Shown here: one piece after another, positions 1 through 5,573 of the stretch
How positions within the stretch are numbered: position 1 is the stretch's first letter
Layout of the letters: each line of letters opens with the position of its first letter
From: Methanobacteriota archaeon
Lineage (GTDB): Archaea; Thermoplasmatota; Poseidoniia; Poseidoniales; Poseidoniaceae
Assembly: GCA_009936765.1 (NCBI GenBank)
Contig: JAACDL010000057.1
Location: 1-6,442, forward strand
Direction: 5' to 3'
Length of the DNA stretch: 6,442 nucleotides
Program-made: the position numbers and the translations under genes
The notes under the pieces: generated by a model
Told to the model about the DNA's origin: nothing
Databases searched by the model: none
What the model saw: the letters and a program-made list of their open reading frames with translations, nothing else

Positions 1-331
1 TATGTTCAGAAGTACCTCTTTCTACTATCCTATATGCGATACTAGGAGTATGTGTCTTGGTGATTTTGTCATCCGGATGTATTAGGTCAACTACACTAAA
101 CTCGGTAGATTTGAATTCCTTTGGATCATAGCCCCACGAACGCAATTGGTCGAAAAAATCATCATCCATCGACCAGTTCTCTAGAGCCTGGAAATCACCA
201 TCAAAGCGTTGACCGGATTCGGCTCTAACATCGTGGACATGAACCTCAACCCCTGCTTTCGCCAAGGTGGTTGCTGCAGCTAGACCTGAAAGGCCAGCGC
301 CCATGATGTGGATTGGGCCGGCGTCCGCCAT
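1..331 (-). CDS. FAD-dependent oxidoreductase (geranylgeranyl reductase-like), N-terminal part
   Basis: The gene runs off the left edge; the first 110 residues can be read on the minus strand from an ATG at 331-329. It opens with a Rossmann dinucleotide-binding fold: residues 7-15 (IHIMGAGLS) give the GxGxxG glycine turn, and after the helix the strand VEVHVHD ends in the acidic residue expected to hold the FAD ribose. A later stretch (RFDGDFQALENWS, about residues 42-54) resembles the segment after the first helix in geranylgeranyl-reductase-like flavoproteins, which in archaea reduce the double bonds of isoprenoid lipids. That substrate is a family guess; what is directly supported is an FAD-binding oxidoreductase. 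It is transcribed divergently from moaE with only about 55 bases between start codons. An in-frame GTG three codons upstream (340-338) is an alternative start. Confidence 0.75.
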   Translation of the reverse strand, partial: MADAGPIHIMGAGLSGLAAATTLAKAGVEVHVHDVRAESGQRFDGDFQALENWSMDDDFFDQLRSWGYDPKEFKSTEFSVVDLIHPDDKITKTHTPSIAYRIVERGTSEH

Positions 332-385
332 GGCAATCACATGGACAAGGATGGTTTCAAGGATGCGGCTAGTATGGGATACAAT

Positions 386-811
386 ATGCAGGGAGCAGTA
401 TTCATTCAAGAAGCTCCTGATTATCTGGATGTAGACGCACTTCGTACACAACTGGATACTACAGGTTGTGGAGCCATTGTCTCGTTCATCGGAATTACTA
501 GAGGGTATGATGATGGCGAAGAAGTTCTCCGCCTCGAGTTCGATTCATGGCAAGAAAAATTATCGCAAACTCTGAATGATTTAGGCAACCTAGCGATAAA
601 TCGATTCTCGCTACATTCAGTTGCTATGGCTCATAGAACAGGCAGTGTAGGCCCTGGAGAAAATATTGTGGCAATACATGTTGCTAGTCCTCATCGCAAG
701 GAAGCATTCGAAGGATGCTCTTGGTTAATCGATGAACTGAAACGGCAAGCCCCTCTGTGGAAAAAAGAAGTCAAGCCGAGTGGGGCATCATGGAAAGCAG
801 GATTGGGGTGA
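386..811 (+). CDS. moaE: Molybdopterin synthase catalytic (large) subunit MoaE
   Basis: MoaE transfers two sulfurs from MoaD thiocarboxylate to precursor Z (cPMP) to form molybdopterin in the cytoplasm. With the ATG at 386 the protein has 141 residues, close to the roughly 150 of E. coli MoaE. The known functional residues then fall at the same numbers: R39 (after GAIVSFIGITR), H103-R104 in SPHRKEAF, K119 in DELKRQAP and K126 in LWKKEV. The reading frame is open upstream to ATGs at 374, 341 and 308, but 308 would overlap the divergent flavoprotein gene and the extra residues look non-conserved; 374, preceded by AAGGA at 359-363, is the best alternative. moaC follows four bases after the stop, so the two are probably co-transcribed. 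The small sulfur-carrier subunit MoaD is not in the window. The C-terminus is slightly short but the catalytic core is complete. Confidence 0.92.
   Translation: MQGAVFIQEAPDYLDVDALRTQLDTTGCGAIVSFIGITRGYDDGEEVLRLEFDSWQEKLSQTLNDLGNLAINRFSLHSVAMAHRTGSVGPGENIVAIHVASPHRKEAFEGCSWLIDELKRQAPLWKKEVKPSGASWKAGLG
805..811 (+). promoter_or_regulatory. Shine-Dalgarno-like site for moaC
   Basis: GGGGTGA lies at 805-811, with GGTGA matching the archaeal/bacterial anti-SD core, and ends in the moaE stop codon. It sits four bases before the ATG at 816, which supports that start over the upstream in-frame ATG at 780 and suggests moaE-moaC translational coupling. Confidence 0.5.
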
Positions 812-815
812 AAAA

Positions 816-1265
816 ATGGAAAAGAGTATTCAGGCAGTAGTAGATATTGGAGGAAAGCCGATTGTTCACAGGAAAGCGGTAGCCACCGGTTTAGTACACC
901 TTTCATCATCATCAAAAGATGCAATCTCTTCTGGAAATGTCAAGAAAGGAGATGTTCTTGAAGCATCTACTATTGCTGCAATTCAGGCCGTGAAAGAAAC
1001 CCCTAGAATCATACCTCATTGCCACCCCATACCTCTTGAAGGTTGTAAGGTGGATTGGGCTTGGGAAAATTTAGCTCTCCGCTGTACTGTTGAAGTAAGT
1101 GCTCATTATCGAACTGGGATCGAAATGGAGGCACTCACCGGAGTTGCAGCAGGCCTTCTGTGTGCGCTTGACATGGTCAAATCTTTTGAGAAAGATGAAG
1201 ATGGACAATACCCTGAAACTCGCATTTCAGATATTGTAGTCCTAGAGAAACACAAAGCGGAATGA
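816..1265 (+). CDS. moaC: Cyclic pyranopterin monophosphate synthase MoaC
   Basis: MoaC converts the 3',8-cyclo-7,8-dihydro-GTP made by MoaA into cyclic pyranopterin monophosphate, the substrate of molybdopterin synthase. The 149-residue product shows the family motifs in order: VDI near residue 10, KKGDV at 43-47, IPHCHPIPL at 66-74 with the catalytic-site histidine H70, GIEMEALTG at 101-109 (E103, E105), and the DMVKS segment with D119 and K122. The C-terminus ends just after RISDIVVLEKHK and has no GGKSG loop, which in bacterial MoaC carries another active-site lysine; from family knowledge this short end is usual in archaeal MoaC, with the terminal EKHK lysines possibly taking that role. 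The ATG at 816 is preferred to 780 because the family starts close to the VDI strand and a ribosome site precedes it. The gene is downstream of moaE and 12 bases upstream of glpX. Confidence 0.93.
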   Translation: MEKSIQAVVDIGGKPIVHRKAVATGLVHLSSSSKDAISSGNVKKGDVLEASTIAAIQAVKETPRIIPHCHPIPLEGCKVDWAWENLALRCTVEVSAHYRTGIEMEALTGVAAGLLCALDMVKSFEKDEDGQYPETRISDIVVLEKHKAE

Positions 1266-1277
1266 CCCGCTTGATTG

Positions 1278-2258
1278 ATGGAGGGGACGCGTATCGCACA
1301 CAACATGGCACGTACTGCTGACCTAGCACACCACTTCCTAGAAGCCGTTGACCAAGCGGCAATAGCAAGCGCCGAGTGGCGTGGTTTAGGCGACAAGAAT
1401 GCTGCTGATGCTGCCGCTGTAGAGGCTATGCGTCGAACATTCGACAAAGTCCCTTTCGATGGCAGGGTCGCTATTGGTGAAGGTGAAAGAGATGAAGCAC
1501 CTATGCTATTCATTGGTGAAGAACTTGGAAACCAAGTAGGTATCGAGGGCGCGCTACAAATTGACATTGCAGTCGACCCACTAGAATGTACTAACAACTG
1601 CGCTGATAATTCACCTAACTCTATTGCTGTATTAGCAGCAGCACCTAGAGGGACACTTCTCCACGCACCTGACTGTTACATGGACAAAATTGCAGCAGGT
1701 CCGGAATTAGCAGGCCATGTAAGCCTAGATGGCGGAGTCACCTATAATCTTGAACAAGCAGCATATGTACTTGACAAGCCCATGTCGGAAGTCAAAGTTG
1801 TAGCACTAGATAGAGAGAGGCATTCTGATTTATTCAAAGAAATACGAGAAGCAGGCGCTCAATTACACCTGATGGGTGATGGAGATGTATCTGCTGCAAT
1901 ATGGGCAGCAAGACCGGATGGACCATACGATATGCTCCTAGGAATTGGTGCAGCTCCTGAAGGGGTCATTACTGCTACTGCTCTACGAGGAATTGGTGGA
2001 GTATTCGAAGGAAGACTGGTATTCCGTTCAGATGAGGAAGAGAAAAGAGCTGAGAAAATGGTCGATGACGATCTAACTCGCCTGTGGGATGCAACCGACC
2101 TTTGCCGTTCAGATGATGCGCTTTTTGCAGCATCCGGAGTTTGCGACGGATACCTTCCAGGTGTAATCGTCGGTGAAGACAGTGTCCAAACCTTTGCAGA
2201 ATTAATCGATGTCAGAACTGGTAAAGTTACTCGCCATGACCGAACACACTCATTGTGA
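1278..2258 (+). CDS. glpX: Fructose-1,6-bisphosphatase, class II (GlpX type)
   Basis: The 326-residue protein has the length and motif order of GlpX, a metal-dependent (Mn/Mg) cytoplasmic phosphatase that hydrolyses fructose 1,6-bisphosphate to fructose 6-phosphate in gluconeogenesis. Metal and substrate residues of the E. coli enzyme can be placed: D44 in GDKNAAD, E68 in IGEGERDEAPM, D100 and E103 in DPLE, T105, and E228 in GAAPEGV. The phosphate-handling motif is normally DPxEGT; here it is DPLECT, with Cys104 replacing glycine and a second cysteine four residues on (Cys108). Some GlpX relatives also act on sedoheptulose 1,7-bisphosphate, which cannot be excluded. The ATG at 1278 is chosen; a TTG directly before it (1275) is possible. 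There is no clear ribosome site. The HTH_10 gene begins four bases after the stop. Many archaea instead use the bifunctional FBP aldolase/phosphatase, so GlpX here may have been acquired by transfer; that is inference. Confidence 0.9.
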   Translation: MEGTRIAHNMARTADLAHHFLEAVDQAAIASAEWRGLGDKNAADAAAVEAMRRTFDKVPFDGRVAIGEGERDEAPMLFIGEELGNQVGIEGALQIDIAVDPLECTNNCADNSPNSIAVLAAAPRGTLLHAPDCYMDKIAAGPELAGHVSLDGGVTYNLEQAAYVLDKPMSEVKVVALDRERHSDLFKEIREAGAQLHLMGDGDVSAAIWAARPDGPYDMLLGIGAAPEGVITATALRGIGGVFEGRLVFRSDEEEKRAEKMVDDDLTRLWDATDLCRSDDALFAASGVCDGYLPGVIVGEDSVQTFAELIDVRTGKVTRHDRTHSL

Positions 2259-2262
2259 TACC

Positions 2263-2886
2263 ATGGTAAATCAATTACGCATCGAAGTTCGATTGCCTGA
2301 AGGGCATTGGTCTGGCGATGTATCTCGTAGCAGACCGGAAGCAATTTTGCGTATAGAGGAAACAATGCCTCTAGGTAGAGGAAGAGGTACTGCCAGACTT
2401 TCATCATCAACAGATTTGATGTCAGAACTTGAGCATCATCCAGGAGTTGATGAAGTCCGAGACTTAGGAGATCATCGGTATGAGGTTGATATCGCACCTG
2501 GCGGTGGTGGCTACATCAAACCGATTAGAGAAGTGGGCGTTATTCCCCACTCTCCGTTCGAAGTTCGAGATGGATGGGTTGACTGGACAATCGAATGTGC
2601 TGCTGACAAAAGTAGAGAACTTGTTCAGTTGCTTAGAGATGGAGAAGTTCCATACCGAGTAATCTCTACTCGTTCCACTGGCACCAGGATGCTAACACCT
2701 AGGCAGAGAGTTGTTTTTGATTCTGCAATGAATGAGGGGTATTGGGACTCTCCAAGAAGAATCACACTTAGCGCTCTTGCAGAATTATTGAGTGTTAGTA
2801 AATCCACTCTTTCAGTACAACTCCATAAAATCGAAGGAGTTGTGTTAAATTCGTTCGCAGATGAAATACGCAGAGACTCACCCTGA
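2263..2886 (+). CDS. HTH_10 (bacterio-opsin activator-type) transcriptional regulator
   Basis: The 207-residue product ends in an HTH_10 domain (about residues 143-198): LTPRQRVVFDSAMNEGYWDSP leads into a helix-turn-helix, with ITLSALAELLSVSK as first helix and turn and STLSVQLHKIEG as recognition helix. This C-terminal module is typical of archaeal one-component regulators related to Bat. The first 140 residues contain two alternating strand/helix stretches (about 4-78 and 104-137) of the kind that may bind a small ligand, but I recognise no named sensor domain. The frame is open upstream to ATGs at 2209 and 2236, both inside glpX; the ATG at 2263, four bases after the glpX stop, is preferred because it avoids overlap and still includes the first strand LRIEVRLP. 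Its stop codon runs into a striking palindrome pair that lies between it and the BoxB-like gene, so it is the obvious candidate to control that gene and possibly itself. Confidence 0.85.
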   Translation: MVNQLRIEVRLPEGHWSGDVSRSRPEAILRIEETMPLGRGRGTARLSSSTDLMSELEHHPGVDEVRDLGDHRYEVDIAPGGGGYIKPIREVGVIPHSPFEVRDGWVDWTIECAADKSRELVQLLRDGEVPYRVISTRSTGTRMLTPRQRVVFDSAMNEGYWDSPRRITLSALAELLSVSKSTLSVQLHKIEGVVLNSFADEIRRDSP

Positions 2887-2908
2887 ACATGTTCGTGCGA
2901 ACATGTTC
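2885..2908 (+). promoter_or_regulatory. Tandem palindrome, probable operator upstream of the BoxB-like gene
   Basis: Two identical copies of the perfect 10-base palindrome GAACATGTTC occupy 2885-2894 and 2899-2908, separated by GTGC. Together they form one longer dyad: the 11 bases 2885-2895 are the exact reverse complement of 2898-2908 around the central TG. The first copy begins inside the TGA stop of the HTH_10 gene. The element lies 37-61 bases before the downstream ATG, just upstream of where a TATA/BRE would sit for a leaderless transcript, which suits an activator site. In RNA the same bases could form a 10-bp hairpin with a GUGC loop, but no T-run follows, so a terminator is less likely. 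Binding by the adjacent HTH_10 protein is inference. Confidence 0.7.
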
Positions 2909-2910
2909 GC

Positions 2911-2924
2911 AAATTGATGAATAG
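2911..2924 (+). promoter_or_regulatory. Possible BRE/TATA region for the BoxB-like gene
   Basis: The A/T-rich stretch AAATTGATGAATAG lies about 22-35 bases before the ATG at 2946 and directly after the palindrome pair. An archaeal TATA box for a leaderless transcript starting at or near the ATG would fall here. It is a weak match, judged mainly by position and by the absence of a ribosome site before the ATG. Confidence 0.3.
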
Positions 2925-2945
2925 TAGGGACCCCCTCCCCGTAAC

Positions 2946-4109
2946 ATGGCAGAACTACCTAAGACATGGGAAGAGTGGGTCGCTAACTTTAGCGAATGGC
3001 AGGACAGAGTCGGTTTCGACAGAGAATGGTTGGGAGATTTCGACCTCTCAATCTTATTCGATTGGGACCGTGCTGGTGATGTAATCGAATACGGTGACTA
3101 CACAGGTCGTGCAAAGTGGGAGAGAGCGCTTCAAGTTCCTCACCAAAATATCCGTGATGCACTGATTTCAATGATTACAGTTCAAGGAGATACTGAATTC
3201 GCATCTGTCGAACAACAGCGTCATCTTCTAGATACTGCACCTACAGACTATGACCGCTATGCAGCGGCTCGTATCATGGCAGAAGAACAACGTCACGGAT
3301 GGCAAATGGCCTATCTTTTGATGACATACTTCGGACAGCAAGGACGCCGTGAAGCACAGAAACTTCTAGAGAGAAATGCACAAGATGGAGACCGCCTACT
3401 AGGTGCTTTCAATCGTCCAATGCCTCACTGGCTGGATTTCTTCTGCTACACAATGTTCGTAGATCGTGATGGCAAGTTCCAGTTAGGAATGCTCTCAACA
3501 TCTGCATTCAAGCCTTTAGCTGCATCCATGGGACCAATGCTCAAAGAAGAGTCATTCCATCTAGGCACTGGTTCAAACGGCCTACGTCGCATTATCAAGG
3601 CAGGAGTTATTCCACTAGACATGCTTCAGCGATACATGAACAAATGGGTTGCTACAGCACACGATCTGTTTGGAACAGATTCCTCAACATCCGCACACTG
3701 GGCATATGTCTGGGGAGTGAAAGGACGATGGGATGAAAGAAAGAAACTCGATGCTGACATTGATGTTAACAAAGAAGTACTCAATGAAGAAGGCCGAGGG
3801 CACTATCATGAAGAGATTGCTAAGGAAGTTGAGAAATTGAATGGATACCTTCCTGAAGGCTCCGATGTGACACTATTTGTCCCTCATGAAAACTTCCACC
3901 GTGATATCGGTAAATTTGGTGGCAAGAATTGCTACACAGATGGTAGTTTGTTCGAAGGTACTGAAGAGGAATACGCCGCATACCTCCACAATGTACTGCC
4001 TACCGCAGCAGACGAAGAAGCATTGAAAGAAATTTTCAAGCAGCAATGGGTCGAAGACAAACCATTAACTCCTCGTCAATTAGCAAGTGGAATTGGCGCT
4101 ACTGCATGA
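2946..4109 (+). CDS. BoxB-like diiron CoA-ester epoxidase (benzoyl-CoA 2,3-epoxidase family)
   Basis: The 387-residue protein belongs to the ferritin-like diiron oxygenases and resembles BoxB, which inserts one oxygen atom of O2 into benzoyl-CoA to give the 2,3-epoxide, with electrons from a BoxA reductase. It is more distantly related to PaaA of phenylacetyl-CoA epoxidase. BoxB-like blocks are TVQGDTEFASVEQQRHL (78-94), AEEQRHGWQMAYLL (112-125), FVDRDGKFQL (171-180), KEESFHLGTG (200-209) and VPHENFHRDIGKFGGK (about 310-325). By comparison with BoxB the six iron ligands are E84, E114, H117, D173, E202 and H205, with matching spacing apart from a loop two residues shorter. It is about 85 residues shorter than the roughly 470 of bacterial BoxB, at the N-terminus, in the middle and at the C-terminus, so the substrate may differ. 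The only plausible start is the ATG at 2946, without a ribosome site. An HTH_10 regulator and palindromes lie upstream; a 178-residue orphan follows after 10 bases. Confidence 0.85.
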   Translation: MAELPKTWEEWVANFSEWQDRVGFDREWLGDFDLSILFDWDRAGDVIEYGDYTGRAKWERALQVPHQNIRDALISMITVQGDTEFASVEQQRHLLDTAPTDYDRYAAARIMAEEQRHGWQMAYLLMTYFGQQGRREAQKLLERNAQDGDRLLGAFNRPMPHWLDFFCYTMFVDRDGKFQLGMLSTSAFKPLAASMGPMLKEESFHLGTGSNGLRRIIKAGVIPLDMLQRYMNKWVATAHDLFGTDSSTSAHWAYVWGVKGRWDERKKLDADIDVNKEVLNEEGRGHYHEEIAKEVEKLNGYLPEGSDVTLFVPHENFHRDIGKFGGKNCYTDGSLFEGTEEEYAAYLHNVLPTAADEEALKEIFKQQWVEDKPLTPRQLASGIGATA

Positions 4110-4115
4110 AGGTGA
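4109..4115 (+). promoter_or_regulatory. Shine-Dalgarno-like site for the 178-residue gene
   Basis: AAGGTGA at 4109-4115 begins in the stop codon of the BoxB-like gene and lies four bases before the ATG at 4120. It fixes that start and indicates translation as a downstream gene of the same transcript, in contrast to the BoxB-like gene itself, which has no such site. Confidence 0.55.
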
Positions 4116-4119
4116 GTGA

Positions 4120-4656
4120 ATGATACCTGTCTCGCTCTACGGAGCCGACGAAGCTGAATTAGATCGCTTCTACTCGGTTCTACCTCAACTCGTAAAGGAT
4201 GCTTACGAAGACCGCCCCTACCAGGAAACTCTATTCGCAATTACTGGAGAAGATGTAATTCAACACATTGAACTTGTAGATTCATGGACTAAGCAAACTC
4301 CATTTGCATGGCCAGAAGACGTGTTGATGGAAGTTGACATGGCAATACAGACAGTAAAATACCCAGATGTTGGGTTATTAGAACACCTGATGACATTGGA
4401 AAATGTCGATTGTGTTCGACTATCAAACTGGATGCACTTTGAAACAAATGTGTACCCAATATACTCTGAAGATGCATGTGCAGGCCTTGAAAAACTGGGC
4501 CTATCCACACCGTATAGGCCGGATGACATTGCATCTTACGGATTGTATGTACAACGACTTGAAGGACTAAAAGTCCACGCACCAGCCGAAGGCATGCCGG
4601 AAATCGGGCTCCCAAGAGCCAGAATCCTGCAGCTAGGCTTGGAGCGATTCGAATGA
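4120..4656 (+). CDS. Conserved-looking protein of unknown function, 178 residues
   Basis: I do not recognise this family. The product is acidic, soluble in appearance, without signal peptide or membrane segment, and rich in aromatic residues (for example DSWTKQTPFAWPED at about 53-66 and SNWMHFETNVYPIYSED at about 101-117). No metal-binding or nucleotide-binding motif stands out; there are only two cysteines and three histidines scattered along the chain. The C-terminus is a proline-containing stretch ending in LPRARILQLGLERFE. It is a real gene by context: a good ribosome site, ten bases after the BoxB-like stop, and a four-base ATGA overlap with the transporter gene downstream. The coupling suggests a role with the oxygenase, such as an assembly factor, effector or small accessory subunit, but that is inference only. 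It does not look like BoxA, BoxC or the PaaB/PaaC/PaaD subunits. Confidence 0.75.
   Translation: MIPVSLYGADEAELDRFYSVLPQLVKDAYEDRPYQETLFAITGEDVIQHIELVDSWTKQTPFAWPEDVLMEVDMAIQTVKYPDVGLLEHLMTLENVDCVRLSNWMHFETNVYPIYSEDACAGLEKLGLSTPYRPDDIASYGLYVQRLEGLKVHAPAEGMPEIGLPRARILQLGLERFE
4641..4644 (+). promoter_or_regulatory. Shine-Dalgarno-like site for the EamA transporter gene
   Basis: GGAG at 4641-4644, inside the end of the preceding gene, stands eight bases before the ATG at 4653. It supports that start and the overlapping ATGA arrangement. Confidence 0.4.
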
Positions 4657-5549
4657 AAAATGCGACTACCCACGTGAAATTGCTAGCGGTAGCAATCATT
4701 TGGGGAATTAGCTGGGTTGCTGGAAGAGTCGTAGTCCAAGATATTCCTCCTTTCACAGCAGGTTGGTCACGCTACATTATTGCTGTAAGTTGTTTCTTGG
4801 TTTTCCTAAAGATAACAAAGCAATGGATTACGCCGACTAAAGAACAGTGGAAGATAATTATCGCCATTGGATTCCTTTCTACATTCCTCTATCAGGCATT
4901 CTTCTTGTATGGAATGAAATGGACTGCTGCCGGAGATGCATCTCTAATGATTACATTCAATCCCTTATTCACTGCCATTCTGGCAGTCCCATTTCTTGGA
5001 GAAAAGTTTGACAAAAGGCTTGCAGGGGGATTAATTCTATCCGTGACTGGAGTTTTAGTTCTGGCATGGTTTTCTCCAAATGTTGATCTCCCAATAGAAG
5101 AGCGATTGCTTGGAGATACGCTCATCGGCTTAGCAGCACTATCATGGGCATTTTCGACTATTCTGATGAAAAAGGCGATGTCTGGAGAAAATGCCCTTTC
5201 TCCATTACATCTGACTGTCTGGGCAAGTACTGTTGGGCTGCTAATACAAACTCCAGCAGTTATCTGGGAGTTCACTCAAGTGGGCATACCAAGTAATGCA
5301 TCAACTGAATCTTGGCTATGGGTAGCATTCCTGGCGATTCTGTCTACAGTTCTCAGTTACGTCTGGTTTGCGGATGGTATCAAAGTGATTGGAGCAGGTC
5401 GATCTGCACTCTATGTCTATCTCGTACCGATTTTTGGCATTCTCAGTGGATGGATATTACTTGATGAAAAATTAGGTGTTTCATTGATTGCATCATTCAT
5501 ACTAATTGTGGGCGGAGTATATGTTGCTCAATCCAAGGAATCGTCATGA
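4653..5549 (+). CDS. EamA/DMT-family transporter (ten membrane helices)
   Basis: The 298-residue protein is an inner-membrane transporter of the drug/metabolite transporter superfamily. It shows two EamA repeats of five helices each: approximate membrane segments are 8-28, 33-53, 67-87, 95-115, 121-140, 152-172, 185-206, 218-238, 248-268 and 272-291. The first repeat opens with AIIWGISWVAGRVVV and closes with the family signature GEKFDKRLAGGLILSVTGVLVL (116-137); the second repeat has LDEKLGVSLIASFILIVGGVYV in the same place. Family members mostly export amino acids, sugars or other metabolites; the substrate cannot be read from sequence. The start codon overlaps the preceding stop (ATGA, 4653-4656), so it is probably translated from the same message as the BoxB-like gene. 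In that context it could move the acid substrate or a product across the membrane, which is inference. Confidence 0.9.
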   Translation: MKNATTHVKLLAVAIIWGISWVAGRVVVQDIPPFTAGWSRYIIAVSCFLVFLKITKQWITPTKEQWKIIIAIGFLSTFLYQAFFLYGMKWTAAGDASLMITFNPLFTAILAVPFLGEKFDKRLAGGLILSVTGVLVLAWFSPNVDLPIEERLLGDTLIGLAALSWAFSTILMKKAMSGENALSPLHLTVWASTVGLLIQTPAVIWEFTQVGIPSNASTESWLWVAFLAILSTVLSYVWFADGIKVIGAGRSALYVYLVPIFGILSGWILLDEKLGVSLIASFILIVGGVYVAQSKESS

Positions 5550-5573
5550 ACCTGAGTCACGTGGGGCTAGAAC

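Noticed and set aside
327..334. 8-base palindrome GCCATGGC over the start codon of the flavoprotein gene
   Set aside because: A single short palindrome that includes a start codon and its alanine-codon context is easily due to chance; no second copy supports an operator here.
1106..1597. Minus-strand open frame of 163 codons opposite moaC/glpX
   Set aside because: It lies wholly opposite two confidently identified genes, is low-complexity (Ser/Ala-rich) and shows no motif; it is a shadow of their codon pattern.
1859..2497. Minus-strand open frame of 212 codons opposite glpX and the HTH_10 gene
   Set aside because: It overlaps the ends of two real genes and reads as low-complexity, Ser-rich sequence without motifs.
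2885..2908. LexA-type SOS box
   Set aside because: GAAC and GTTC half-sites resemble the Gram-positive LexA box, but that box has four bases between half-sites whereas each palindrome here has two (AT). The neighbouring genes are not DNA-repair genes, and archaea lack LexA.
2885..2908. Intrinsic terminator of the regulator gene
   Set aside because: The dyad could fold into a 10-bp hairpin, but it is followed by GCAAATTGATG rather than a T-run, so termination is not the simplest reading.
2946..4109. Ribonucleotide reductase small chain or PaaA as the identity of the diiron protein
   Set aside because: The blocks QGDTE-ASVEQQRH, DRDGKFQL and VPH-FHR-IG match BoxB rather than these families, and no paaB/C/D genes are adjacent.
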